A stretch of DNA of 64,000 bases. It comes from a virus. The stretch covers positions 1-64,000 of the IMG/VR virus record IMGVR_UViG_3300018080_000121, one strand, 5' to 3'. The translations under genes were made by a program, and so were the position numbers. This document shows positions 25,730 through 33,130 of this stretch, piece after piece (position 1 is the stretch's first letter; each line of letters begins with the position of its first letter). The notes below the pieces were generated by a model. That model saw only the letters and a list, made by a program, of their open reading frames with translations, was not told the origin of the DNA and did not search any database.

Positions 25730-26209
25730 ATGGAGAAATTTTTTGTTGGGGTCGACCCCAGTTTGACGGGAAATGCGATAGTTATTATTGACAACAAAGG
25801 AAATATCCACGACACAAAACTAGTCTCTACTCACAAAGAATGTTACCTTAATGGTGAACAAAGAGTACTAGATGTATTTAACGAGGTTAAATACATTGCA
25901 AATGTTTGTAGATTAGAGGCTGTATATATAGAAGGTCTTTCATACATGTCTGTAAGTCCAACATTGTTTGAAAGATGCGGTCTTCTATATTTAATCCTTA
26001 CGCATTTATTTGAGAGAGAAGTTCCCTATAAAATTGTCCCACCTACAACCTTGAAAAAATTTACAACAGATAATGGAAGAGCAGATAAAAAAGAAATGAT
26101 GAAAGTTGCTAAGAGTAGATGGGGTGTAGACTTTGAAGACGATAATATATGTGACGCATATTGTCTTGCTCGCATGGCTCTAAAGGAATCTACCAATGGC
26201 AACCGTTAA
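25730..26209 (+). CDS. RuvC-like Holliday-junction resolvase
   Basis: A 159-residue RNase H-fold protein beginning with FVGVDPSLTGNAIVII (catalytic Asp at 9). A second acidic residue sits in VYIEGL (Glu 68), and a C-terminal DDNICDAYCLA carries the last two acids (Asp 138 and 142). This is the RuvC four-acid arrangement. It would cut branched DNA before packaging, in place of T4 gp49. A GATAGGAG ribosome binding site precedes the start. Confidence 0.85.
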   Translation: MEKFFVGVDPSLTGNAIVIIDNKGNIHDTKLVSTHKECYLNGEQRVLDVFNEVKYIANVCRLEAVYIEGLSYMSVSPTLFERCGLLYLILTHLFEREVPYKIVPPTTLKKFTTDNGRADKKEMMKVAKSRWGVDFEDDNICDAYCLARMALKESTNGNR

Positions 26210-26699
26210 ATTTGTAGTACATGATCATAAAGCAAGAAGAGCTGGATATCATCAAGATTTAAGATTTCAAGATCCAAAGAATATGAAAAATTGGTATAGT
26301 TTTGCTGTACCAAAGAAGGTACCACTCAATCCAGGTGAAAAGGTTCTTGCTATTCAAACTCATGTACATACAGAAGAGGAAGCTTTATTTCAAGGCGAGA
26401 TTCCCCCGAAAGAATATGGCGGTGGAATAATTACAGTATTTGATCAAGGTGTATGCAGAATAGAAAAACTAACCTCTGCACATATTGTGATACAATTTCA
26501 AGGAGCAAAAATTAAAGGGTTGTATCATATGGTATCCTTGGGAAATGTGAAGAAGTCTAAGTTTAAACAAAAACAATATCTTTTATTTAAGTCAAAAATG
26601 ACAGACTATCAACCTTTAAAGATTAAAGGAAGTTCGTTAGACACGATATTAAAAACAGGATCTAGATTTAGAATGTATCCTGGAGGTCGTATCGCATGA
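26196..26699 (+). CDS. Stand-alone LigD-type 3'-phosphoesterase domain protein
   Basis: A 167-residue protein that reads like the phosphoesterase (PE) domain of bacterial ligase D. FVVHDHKARRAGYHQDLRFQ (H11, H19, D21, R23) matches the FVVQKH..LHYDFRLE block of LigD. SFAVPKKVPLNPGEKVLAI, THVHTE (third His) and IPPKEYGGG complete the family signature. PE domains trim 3'-phosphates and ribonucleotides at broken DNA ends. No ligase or polymerase domain is attached. It overlaps RuvC by 14 nt and the ferritin-like gene by 4 nt. Confidence 0.8.
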   Translation: MATVKFVVHDHKARRAGYHQDLRFQDPKNMKNWYSFAVPKKVPLNPGEKVLAIQTHVHTEEEALFQGEIPPKEYGGGIITVFDQGVCRIEKLTSAHIVIQFQGAKIKGLYHMVSLGNVKKSKFKQKQYLLFKSKMTDYQPLKIKGSSLDTILKTGSRFRMYPGGRIA

Positions 26700-27019
26700 A
26701 AAAAATTAAAGAAACACTAAACGAAATATTTGTAGGGTCCGTTCAAGATCTGAAGAATGCGACTCCCGACAATAGAGATAAAGAGATTTTAAGAATGGCA
26801 ATAATTGCTGAACTAGATGCATCAAATCTTTATGAGCAGATGTCTGAGATTGCTATACACCCAGCAGTTAAAAAACTTCTACTAGATATATCAAAAGAAG
26901 AAAAAGTTCATGTGGGCGAATTTGAATTCTTATTAGAACGATTAGATCCAGAGCATGAGGAAAGCGAAGAAGAGGGAAAAGAAGAAGCTGAAGAGTTGAC
27001 ATCTGATCTATGGGGGTAA
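26696..27019 (+). CDS. Ferritin-like four-helix-forming protein, encapsulin-ferritin type
   Basis: A 107-residue, two-helix protein. Helix 1 contains ILRMAIIAELDASNLYEQ and helix 2 contains LLDISKEEKVHVGEFEFLL. The metal ligands E39, E69 and H72 have the same 30- and 3-residue spacing I recall for encapsulated ferritins (E32, E62, H65). The acidic end (EESEEEGKEEAEELTSDLWG) may be a packaging or docking tail. Such proteins oxidise iron inside an HK97-fold shell. A phage capsid has the same fold, so capsid association is an attractive inference. Confidence 0.7.
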   Translation: MKKIKETLNEIFVGSVQDLKNATPDNRDKEILRMAIIAELDASNLYEQMSEIAIHPAVKKLLLDISKEEKVHVGEFEFLLERLDPEHEESEEEGKEEAEELTSDLWG

Positions 27020-27020
27020 G

Positions 27021-27419
27021 ATGAGCCGTTCAAAAGTAAAGAAGTACCTTGGAAATATCTTCCGAGAAGACGTTGGTGGGAAATCTATAAAAGATAAAAT
27101 TGTTAATTTCTTTGTAAAGAATCCATATCCGGATGATGATCAAGTTCATAAATTTGCAGAGAAAGAGGGAATCAATCCACATCGTCTGGAATCTTATATC
27201 TATTCTCTCTTGTCGGACTTTATTACTGGTGTTGGCAAACATGATCACATTCCAGATACTAAGTTTGATGCTAATGAATTGGAGATGGGAATTGAAGTAG
27301 AGAAGGAACATACAGATTCAGAAACCATCTCAAAATCAATCGCAAAAGACCATTTGATGGAATGTCCTACATATTACACTCGTCTCGCAAAGATGGAAAA
27401 AGAATGCGAAGAAAGATAG
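27021..27419 (+). CDS. DUF5661-like protein
   Basis: A 132-residue protein. The C-terminal half reads GVGKHDHIPDTKFDANELEM and then GIEVEKEHTDSETISKSIAK, ending DHLMECPTYYTRLAKME, as in the DUF5661 family found in many phages (recalled). The His/Glu/Asp pattern suggests metal binding. The N-terminal part (VKKYLGNIFREDVGGKS) is basic. It follows the ferritin-like gene by one base, which raises the possibility that both act together. Confidence 0.65.
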   Translation: MSRSKVKKYLGNIFREDVGGKSIKDKIVNFFVKNPYPDDDQVHKFAEKEGINPHRLESYIYSLLSDFITGVGKHDHIPDTKFDANELEMGIEVEKEHTDSETISKSIAKDHLMECPTYYTRLAKMEKECEER

Positions 27420-27469
27420 AATCTTAAGTGAATTTGTTTGTTTCGTATTGAAAATAGAATTTTTCTAGG

Positions 27470-27487
27470 TATATATAGAACAAATTA
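27470..27487 (+). promoter_or_regulatory. Promoter-like motif upstream of nrdJ
   Basis: TATATATAGAACAAATTA lies about 35 nt before the nrdJ start in a 100-nt gap. It is flanked by an imperfect inverted repeat (27457-27468 GAATTTTTCTAG and 27491-27501 CTAGAAAATTC), which could be an operator. The AGAACAAATTA core is identical to that at 32188. Confidence 0.45.
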
Positions 27488-27519
27488 ATACTAGAAAATT
27501 CTTAAAGGAGAAATGTTAT

Positions 27520-29247
27520 ATGGGAAAAGTTGTATTGTCGGATAACGCTACACAAGTTGCTGAAAGTAGATACTTTATGGACGGAGAAAATTGGATGTCA
27601 TGTACTCACCGCGTAGCAAGCGTGATATCAACACCAGAAAATGAACGACAAAAGTATCTGGATGCTTTCCATGAAATGATTCATAATATGGATTTTCTTC
27701 CTGGTGGAAGAATATTGAGAAATTGCGGGCGACCAAGGGGGTCGCTTTTTAACTGTTACCATCTCCCAATAGGTGATAGCATTGAGGAGATTGGTCAGTT
27801 AATTAAGGACGCATTAATTCTCTGGTCAGAAGGCGGTGGTGTTGGTGTAAACTTTTCACCATTACGACCAAGGGGAGATAAAATTTTTGGAAAGGGTGGA
27901 ACATCATCAGGTTTAGTCAGTTTTATCCAAGCTACGGATGCTGTTGCTGAGACCATTGAAAGTGGGGGAAGCAGAAGAGCAGCAGCTATCGCTCATGTAG
28001 ATGTGTCACATCCAGAGGTGATGGATTTTATTGACGCTAAGTTGGTGGATGGAAGGATCACACACTTTAATATTTCTGTATCTGTAAATGGCAAATTTCT
28101 TGAAGCAGTAGAAGCTGATGGGGATTGGGAATTCAAATTCAAACAGAGAAGTTATGGTAAGGTAAAAGCTAGAGTTATTTGGGATAAAATTGTTGAGAAT
28201 ATGGTAAAGTGTGCTGAACCAGGTTTAATCAACTGGGACAACTTTTCAAAGAACAACTCGTATTATTTTGAACCTGTATTGGGAACTAATCCCTGTGGAG
28301 AAACAACACTTGGACCTTATGGTGTATGCGACCTAGGTTCATTAGTTCTTCCAAATTTTATCACAGGTAAAGTAAACACAAATTGGCAAAAACTAGAAAG
28401 AACAATTAAACTTGCAGTAAGATTTTTAGACAACGTCATTGACGTTAATAAGTATACCTTAAAAGACATTGATATTAATGCCCATAAATCTAGGAGAATT
28501 GGGATTGGAGTACTTGGGCTTGCAGAATATTTATTTGCAAAGAAATTGAGATATGGGAGTGAAAGAGCAATTACAGAAATTGAAAGATTGATGCAATTCA
28601 TTAGAAATGCTTGTTATGTAGCTTCAATTGAACTAGCAGCAGAAAAAGGTTCATTCCCTGCATTTGATCCTATTCAACATAAGAAAGCTTCGTTCGTAAG
28701 AAAACTTCCCGCCAGAATTCGAGCAGACATAAAGAACTTTGGTATTAGGAATACCACGTTAATGGCGATTGCTCCAAATGGTACGATCTCCCTTTTAGCT
28801 GACTATACAGGTAGTGGGGAACCACTATTTGCTAAAGCGTATATGCGACATGACCGTGTTGGAGATAGAATGTATATTCATCCTATCTATGAAGAGATGT
28901 TAAAATCAAGAGAAGAAATTCCAAATTGGTTTGTAGATACATTTGATTTATCTCCTACTGATCATTTTGAAGTTCAGGTCGCGCTACAGAAATATAATGA
29001 TGGGTCGGTTTCGAAAACAATCAATTTACCACATGAAACTACCCCAGATGAGCTGAGTGCCTTATTGTTAGAGTACATTACAGATCTGAAAGGTGTTACC
29101 GTCTATCGAGACGGATGTAGAGATGGACAACCACTTCGCCGTGTTACAGAGGAGGATGCTCGAGCCTACCTAGAGAAAAATGGAAAGATTGAGTCAAATC
29201 GAACAGAGGATGATGTTCGTTGTGTGAATGGTTCATGTGAATTATAA
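27520..29247 (+). CDS. nrdJ: Class II (adenosylcobalamin-dependent) ribonucleotide reductase
   Basis: A 575-residue catalytic subunit that reduces ribonucleotides to deoxyribonucleotides. Key parts are the first redox cysteine (SLFNCYH, C79), the substrate-loop segment SEGGGVGVNFSPLRPRGD, and the radical-site motif NPCGE (C259, E261). Also present are APNGTISLLA and a C-terminal pair CVNGSC (C568, C573) for re-reduction by thioredoxin. No NrdB partner or activase is nearby, which fits class II enzymes that need vitamin B12. No cobalamin riboswitch is visible upstream. Confidence 0.9.
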   Translation: MGKVVLSDNATQVAESRYFMDGENWMSCTHRVASVISTPENERQKYLDAFHEMIHNMDFLPGGRILRNCGRPRGSLFNCYHLPIGDSIEEIGQLIKDALILWSEGGGVGVNFSPLRPRGDKIFGKGGTSSGLVSFIQATDAVAETIESGGSRRAAAIAHVDVSHPEVMDFIDAKLVDGRITHFNISVSVNGKFLEAVEADGDWEFKFKQRSYGKVKARVIWDKIVENMVKCAEPGLINWDNFSKNNSYYFEPVLGTNPCGETTLGPYGVCDLGSLVLPNFITGKVNTNWQKLERTIKLAVRFLDNVIDVNKYTLKDIDINAHKSRRIGIGVLGLAEYLFAKKLRYGSERAITEIERLMQFIRNACYVASIELAAEKGSFPAFDPIQHKKASFVRKLPARIRADIKNFGIRNTTLMAIAPNGTISLLADYTGSGEPLFAKAYMRHDRVGDRMYIHPIYEEMLKSREEIPNWFVDTFDLSPTDHFEVQVALQKYNDGSVSKTINLPHETTPDELSALLLEYITDLKGVTVYRDGCRDGQPLRRVTEEDARAYLEKNGKIESNRTEDDVRCVNGSCEL

Positions 29248-29255
29248 AACGGGAG

Positions 29256-29271
29256 TCTCTAGACGCAGAGA
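29256..29271 (+). repeat. 16-bp inverted repeat, left copy
   Basis: TCTCTAGACGCAGAGA, 9 bases after the nrdJ stop. Its perfect reverse complement is at 29887-29902, so the two copies bracket the outer-membrane-protein gene. Each copy is itself a 5-bp hairpin (TCTCT/AGAGA) with a 6-nt loop. Confidence 0.85.
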
Positions 29272-29302
29272 TCCGAAATAAAACACAGGAGGAAATGTAG
29301 TA

Positions 29303-29872
29303 ATGAAGATGTTTAAATTATTTGGAATTTTTACAATTGTAGTTGCACTTATGTGCGCAGTACCTGCATTCGCAACAGAGGATGTAAAAGCAGTACCTGA
29401 TTCAGGCAACCCTGGTAAAATAGGGTTTGGATTTCATACATTAAGTTCTACTGAAGATACTTACGCGGGTGTAAGTATCCGAGGTTGGACTGACAGCTGG
29501 CTAGGAATGGAAGGAAATTTTTATTATTCAAATGCAGAAGTTAAAAATGAACAAGGTGTTCAAGCCGACGGAGATCTTGCGTTGTATGGCGTGAAGTTGA
29601 TGGCGGCTCCAGTACGTGCTGAACAATCTAAGTTTTATTTCTTTGGCGAAGGATTATGGGGTAAAATTGACGACATTGCTATTTCTGATAAAGCAGATAT
29701 AGCGACCTATGGCGCCGGTTTTGGTTTTGAATGGAACTTTGCTGGAGTACCAGAACTTGGAATTGATATTGAAACCGGGTATTATCTTACTGATACAGAT
29801 GGTACCATTGAACTTGAGAATGAAGATCAAGAGGTTAAAGTCGGCTTCGGAATGCACTATTACTTCGACTAA
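29303..29872 (+). CDS. Outer-membrane beta-barrel protein with signal peptide
   Basis: A 189-residue protein with a typical signal peptide (MKMFKLFGIFTIVVALM, cleavage after AFA at 25). Alternating aromatic strands follow (IGFGFHTLSS, GMEGNFYYSNAE, SKFYFFGEGLWG, YGAGFGFEWNF, IDIETGYYLTD) and it ends VGFGMHYYFD. This is an eight-stranded OmpX-like barrel layout; the last residue is Asp after the usual terminal Phe. It would be exported to the host outer membrane, possibly changing surface receptors or blocking superinfection. A 16-bp inverted repeat flanks the gene. Confidence 0.75.
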   Translation: MKMFKLFGIFTIVVALMCAVPAFATEDVKAVPDSGNPGKIGFGFHTLSSTEDTYAGVSIRGWTDSWLGMEGNFYYSNAEVKNEQGVQADGDLALYGVKLMAAPVRAEQSKFYFFGEGLWGKIDDIAISDKADIATYGAGFGFEWNFAGVPELGIDIETGYYLTDTDGTIELENEDQEVKVGFGMHYYFD

Positions 29873-29886
29873 CCATTAATCTAATT

Positions 29887-29902
29887 TCTCTGCGTCTAGA
29901 GA
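29887..29902 (+). repeat. 16-bp inverted repeat, right copy
   Basis: TCTCTGCGTCTAGAGA, the exact reverse complement of 29256-29271, lying between the stop of the beta-barrel gene and the next start. The match does not extend beyond 16 bp on either side. Confidence 0.85.
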
Positions 29903-29927
29903 GTTTCGTTTGTAGAAAGGAGTACAT

Positions 29928-30332
29928 ATGGAATCAAAAATTAAGCAATTAGAAAAATGGATTAAAGAAGAACTGTGTCGATGGACTACTTATGAAAGAT
30001 TAGTTGATGATGTAAGTGGTGAGGGTAGTGATGTAGAACGAAAGTGGAGCTTTAAAATATATACTGATAGGTACGTATATAGATTTATAGCCATCGACCG
30101 ATATGGTAAAGACGGATATCTTGGTTGTCAAGTATCCTCCAGAAAAAAGAGAGCTGGTGAAAGCTGGACGAGGGGGAATGATTTACCTGATGGTCCTTTT
30201 ACTAGAGAAACGTGGGAGAGAATTAAAAATGATATGATTGGTTGGGAAATCGTCCCGACTGCATTTTACCCAAACCCTGAAACACTTTCTAGTGAACCAG
30301 CTCAAACAGTAGAGGAGGGAATTGGATGTTAA
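29928..30332 (+). CDS. Unknown protein, 134 aa
   Basis: A protein with an AAAGGAG ribosome binding site. The middle part is beta-rich (KWSFKIYTDRYVYRFIAIDR, GYLGCQVSSRK), and the C-terminal part is Trp- and Pro-rich (FTRETWERIKNDMIGWEIVP). It overlaps the next gene by 7 nt. No family recognised. Confidence 0.5.
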   Translation: MESKIKQLEKWIKEELCRWTTYERLVDDVSGEGSDVERKWSFKIYTDRYVYRFIAIDRYGKDGYLGCQVSSRKKRAGESWTRGNDLPDGPFTRETWERIKNDMIGWEIVPTAFYPNPETLSSEPAQTVEEGIGC

Positions 30333-30535
30333 TACTTGAAGCAAAAGAAAAGTGTCCACATTCTGGTCGGTGTAAATACAATGTTGGAAATACGTGTTAT
30401 GGTGCAAGGAATGATCGGGATACCACATTCTCTTGTGAATATGTAGATTCTTCCGGTCGGATTACTGAGTTTGGTCAACAAAGACATCCAATGGACAAAA
30501 CAGGTAAAATGAAAGTTATAATGGAAGGTGCTTAA
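30326..30535 (+). CDS. Small Cys-containing protein, unknown
   Basis: A 69-residue protein with CPHSGRCKYNVGNTC near the beginning and a later SCEYV, four cysteines in zinc-finger-like spacing. It has a GAGGAGGG ribosome binding site within the previous gene and its stop overlaps the next start by one base. No family recognised. Confidence 0.5.
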   Translation: MLILEAKEKCPHSGRCKYNVGNTCYGARNDRDTTFSCEYVDSSGRITEFGQQRHPMDKTGKMKVIMEGA

Positions 30536-30969
30536 TGAGTTTTGACAATAATGAATTAATCATCGCCGAGCTTCTCGAAGGGTTTAAAAAACAACGTGTA
30601 GATCTCGAAAAGATGATTGATGATGTCGAACAAATTAAAGAGAAGATAGATACGTTGTTTCCTGATAAGATAGAGAAAAGATTCAGAAATATCTTTGAAG
30701 AGAAAGTTAAAGCAGCATCATCTATGTTCAATGTTTTGTTGGACATCAGAAAAGAGTTAATTAAAAGTATGCGAGATGAGATTGAAATTCGTCGTCGTAT
30801 TACACTTGAATCGACAGGTGGAATGGAAGATATCATCGATGTCCGAGATTTAGCCACACAGGTTGAAAAGTTAAATAAGAAGAAGTTAAAAGTTGTGGAA
30901 AACGTGAAGGACAAGGGAGAGAAGAATGATGGTGGAAAAAGAGGAACAGAAAGTTCAGGAGCAAGATAG
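30535..30969 (+). CDS. Coiled-coil protein preceding uvsX
   Basis: A 144-residue, strongly charged helical protein with long Glu/Lys-rich heptad stretches (LEKMIDDVEQIKEKIDTLF, RDLATQVEKLNKKKLKVVE). Its 3' end overlaps uvsX by 44 nt. A recombination mediator such as T4 UvsY (137 residues, helical, near UvsX function) is a reasonable guess from size and position, but no sequence match is claimed. Confidence 0.5.
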   Translation: MSFDNNELIIAELLEGFKKQRVDLEKMIDDVEQIKEKIDTLFPDKIEKRFRNIFEEKVKAASSMFNVLLDIRKELIKSMRDEIEIRRRITLESTGGMEDIIDVRDLATQVEKLNKKKLKVVENVKDKGEKNDGGKRGTESSGAR

Positions 30970-32146
30970 CGGTCCAGCTCAACCCACAAAAGAAGACCTG
31001 TCCAAAATGATGGAGAGTGTTTCTATTAATAAAGATGATGTTGAGATTGAGATTGACAAGGACGAGATTGAAAAGAAAGCAGAAAATGTAGGAGTTGATC
31101 CTGAAACCCTTGCTCTCTATGAAGAGTTTGGTAGTTTCTTAAAAGTTAAAGCTGACATTACGGAAGACACAGGGGTAAAAGCTGTTATCCCTACAGGGAT
31201 TGATGTTCTAGATGGCGCACTCGGTGGTGGATTTGCTGTTGGTACAATGAGTCAAATTGTTGGAAATCCTGGAAGTGGTAAAAGTATGTTAGCTATCCAG
31301 ACAATGGGTTCTGCTCAAAAAGAATATAAGGGTTGTTTAGCATCATTTTTAGACTCAGAAGAAGCCACGACCTCATTAAGACTTTCAAATCTTGGAGTTA
31401 AATATCCTCCAATTAAACCATATACAGATGTGACAGTTGAAAAAGTTTTCAAACATCTTGAAACTATGTGTCTCTTTAAAGAACAAAAGAACATAGTCGA
31501 TGTACCATCTGTAGTGTGCTGGGATTCAATAGCAAATACCCTCTCAGAAAAAGAAAGAGAAGTCGAGGATATTAATTCTGTTATTGGGTACAAAGCAAGA
31601 TTGTTAAGCATTCTAGTTCCAAAATATGTTGCGAAATGTTCAAAGTATGGAATAGCATGGATTACTGTAAATCAAATGCGAGATCAATTAGCAATTGGTC
31701 CTTATTCTGCACCAAAAGAACTAAGATATCTCAGTACCGGAAAAACTCTACCTGGTGGAAATGTACTAAAGTTTAATGCGTTTACACTTCTAGAGTTGAA
31801 AGCAAAAGCCGCTTTAGATCCTGAGAAGATGGGGTTTGAAGGAATGATGGTTACAGCTACAACTGTTAAAAATAAACTGATGCCACCTAATATAGTTGTT
31901 GAATTGATAGGAGATTTTGTAAGGGGATTTAACAACTTCAGAACGAGTTATAACTTCTTAGTAAAAGAAAAGAGACTTGTTTCAGGTGCGTGGAACTACT
32001 TGAAAAGTTATAAAGATAAGAAGTTTCGTACCAAAGATGCTGAGATTTTGTACTACGAAGATGAGAACTTTAGAAAAGCATTTGACGAAGCAACACAAGA
32101 AGCAATTCAAACGGAGATCATACAAAAATATAATCCTAAACTCTAA
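30926..32146 (+). CDS. uvsX: RecA/UvsX-like recombinase
   Basis: A 406-residue RecA-fold protein. An acidic 75-residue N-terminal extension precedes the core, which begins IPTGIDVLDGALGGGFAVG. Walker A is GNPGSGKS (113-120), a Walker B-like strand is SVVCWDSIANTL, and loop region VNQMRDQ follows. Size fits T4 UvsX (391). It would form filaments on single-stranded DNA and drive strand exchange and recombination-dependent replication, together with the UvsW-like helicase at 62110. Confidence 0.9.
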   Translation: MMVEKEEQKVQEQDSGPAQPTKEDLSKMMESVSINKDDVEIEIDKDEIEKKAENVGVDPETLALYEEFGSFLKVKADITEDTGVKAVIPTGIDVLDGALGGGFAVGTMSQIVGNPGSGKSMLAIQTMGSAQKEYKGCLASFLDSEEATTSLRLSNLGVKYPPIKPYTDVTVEKVFKHLETMCLFKEQKNIVDVPSVVCWDSIANTLSEKEREVEDINSVIGYKARLLSILVPKYVAKCSKYGIAWITVNQMRDQLAIGPYSAPKELRYLSTGKTLPGGNVLKFNAFTLLELKAKAALDPEKMGFEGMMVTATTVKNKLMPPNIVVELIGDFVRGFNNFRTSYNFLVKEKRLVSGAWNYLKSYKDKKFRTKDAEILYYEDENFRKAFDEATQEAIQTEIIQKYNPKL

Positions 32147-32183
32147 CTAGATTTCTCCAAGTTTCCCTCTAACAAGCGTATGA

Positions 32184-32200
32184 TTTTAGAACAAATTACA
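32184..32200 (+). promoter_or_regulatory. Promoter-like motif TTTTAGAACAAATTACA
   Basis: In the 92-nt gap between uvsX and the KH-protein gene, about 39 nt before its start. It shares TTTTAGAACAAA with 41729-41740 and AGAACAAATTA with 27477-27487. Confidence 0.45.
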
Positions 32201-32238
32201 AAATTGAATTACGCTAACAATTTGAAGGGGGAAATGTT

Positions 32239-32538
32239 ATGAAGCAGATGTCAGACTTGCTGCGCGATTATGTTGAAGATACCGTTAAACGACTTGTGGA
32301 CAACCCAAACGAAGTCTCGATTTTTATTACCGTATCTACAAAATCAGTGATTGTACAAATAAAGAGTAAACAAGAAGATCTGGGAAAAATCATTGGTAAG
32401 AAAGGTAGAACCATTGATGCTCTTAAGATCATAACATTAGCAATAAAAAACACACATTTTCCACGAGATACGCGGCGTGTGTCGTTGGAAATAATTGAGG
32501 ATGAAAACTCAAATTTTATGGATCTAAATAAAGGCTAG
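32239..32538 (+). CDS. KH-domain RNA-binding protein (KhpA-like)
   Basis: A 99-residue type II-like KH protein with the GxxG loop in IIGKKGRTIDALK (51-63) and the flanking strand VIVQIKSKQEDLG. Size and layout resemble bacterial KhpA, a small global RNA-binding protein. It leads an operon after a promoter-like motif and has a GGGGGAAATG leader. Possible roles are regulation of phage or host mRNAs. It could be relevant to the structured RNA at 52.3 kb (speculation). Confidence 0.75.
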   Translation: MKQMSDLLRDYVEDTVKRLVDNPNEVSIFITVSTKSVIVQIKSKQEDLGKIIGKKGRTIDALKIITLAIKNTHFPRDTRRVSLEIIEDENSNFMDLNKG

Positions 32539-32566
32539 GTAAATTGATATAAGGAGGACTTTCACG

Positions 32567-33130
32567 ATGTTACAGAAAGAAAGTAAGATCAGAGTTCTTG
32601 AGAACTTTTACTCACTGGACTATGTTTTCTTTGGAAAACCAGTAAAGAAAATGCAGGCCTGTTGTCCATCTCTGATCGAAGATTACATTACAGTTAAAGG
32701 TGCATTGATGTCCTTAATGATTGAAATGTATAAACTGATAGATCATAAACCTGAAGCGATTGACGGTGTAGTCACGTCTGAAGGTTTAGCTGAGACAGCA
32801 AGAGAAAATGCTAAAATTGCCCGAGAAAACGCACACCACTTAGTTCATTCCGACAAAGGTCGACAAGACATTAAAGAAGAACTAAGGAATAGTATTACCG
32901 AAGATAGTGATATCAACATCGAAGAAGAGGTAAAAGACAAAATTAGAGAAAAAGCTTTCTCTCTCGCAATCGACAATATTCTCATTGGTAGAGCAGTCAC
33001 CGAATCTGATCAAATTGAAGTACTCAATGATTGGGAAGGGAAGATTGTAGAGGACGCCTATAAGGTTCTAAGAGATAGCTTGGTAGAAAGTGCTATGTTT
33101 GTCTTAGAAGCGGATGAACTCCTTGAATAA
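32567..33130 (+). CDS. Helical protein, unknown
   Basis: A 187-residue acidic, mostly helical protein with an ATAAGGAGGA ribosome binding site. It has a repeated ARENAKIARENAH segment near 88-100 and ends VLEADELLE. It overlaps the Cas4-like nuclease by 17 nt, suggesting co-translation. No family recognised. Confidence 0.5.
   Translation: MLQKESKIRVLENFYSLDYVFFGKPVKKMQACCPSLIEDYITVKGALMSLMIEMYKLIDHKPEAIDGVVTSEGLAETARENAKIARENAHHLVHSDKGRQDIKEELRNSITEDSDINIEEEVKDKIREKAFSLAIDNILIGRAVTESDQIEVLNDWEGKIVEDAYKVLRDSLVESAMFVLEADELLE

Noticed and set aside
29256-29902. The 16-bp repeats as a pair of rho-independent terminators
   Set aside because: Neither copy is followed by a T-run, and the two copies match each other exactly including the loop, which terminators would not need.
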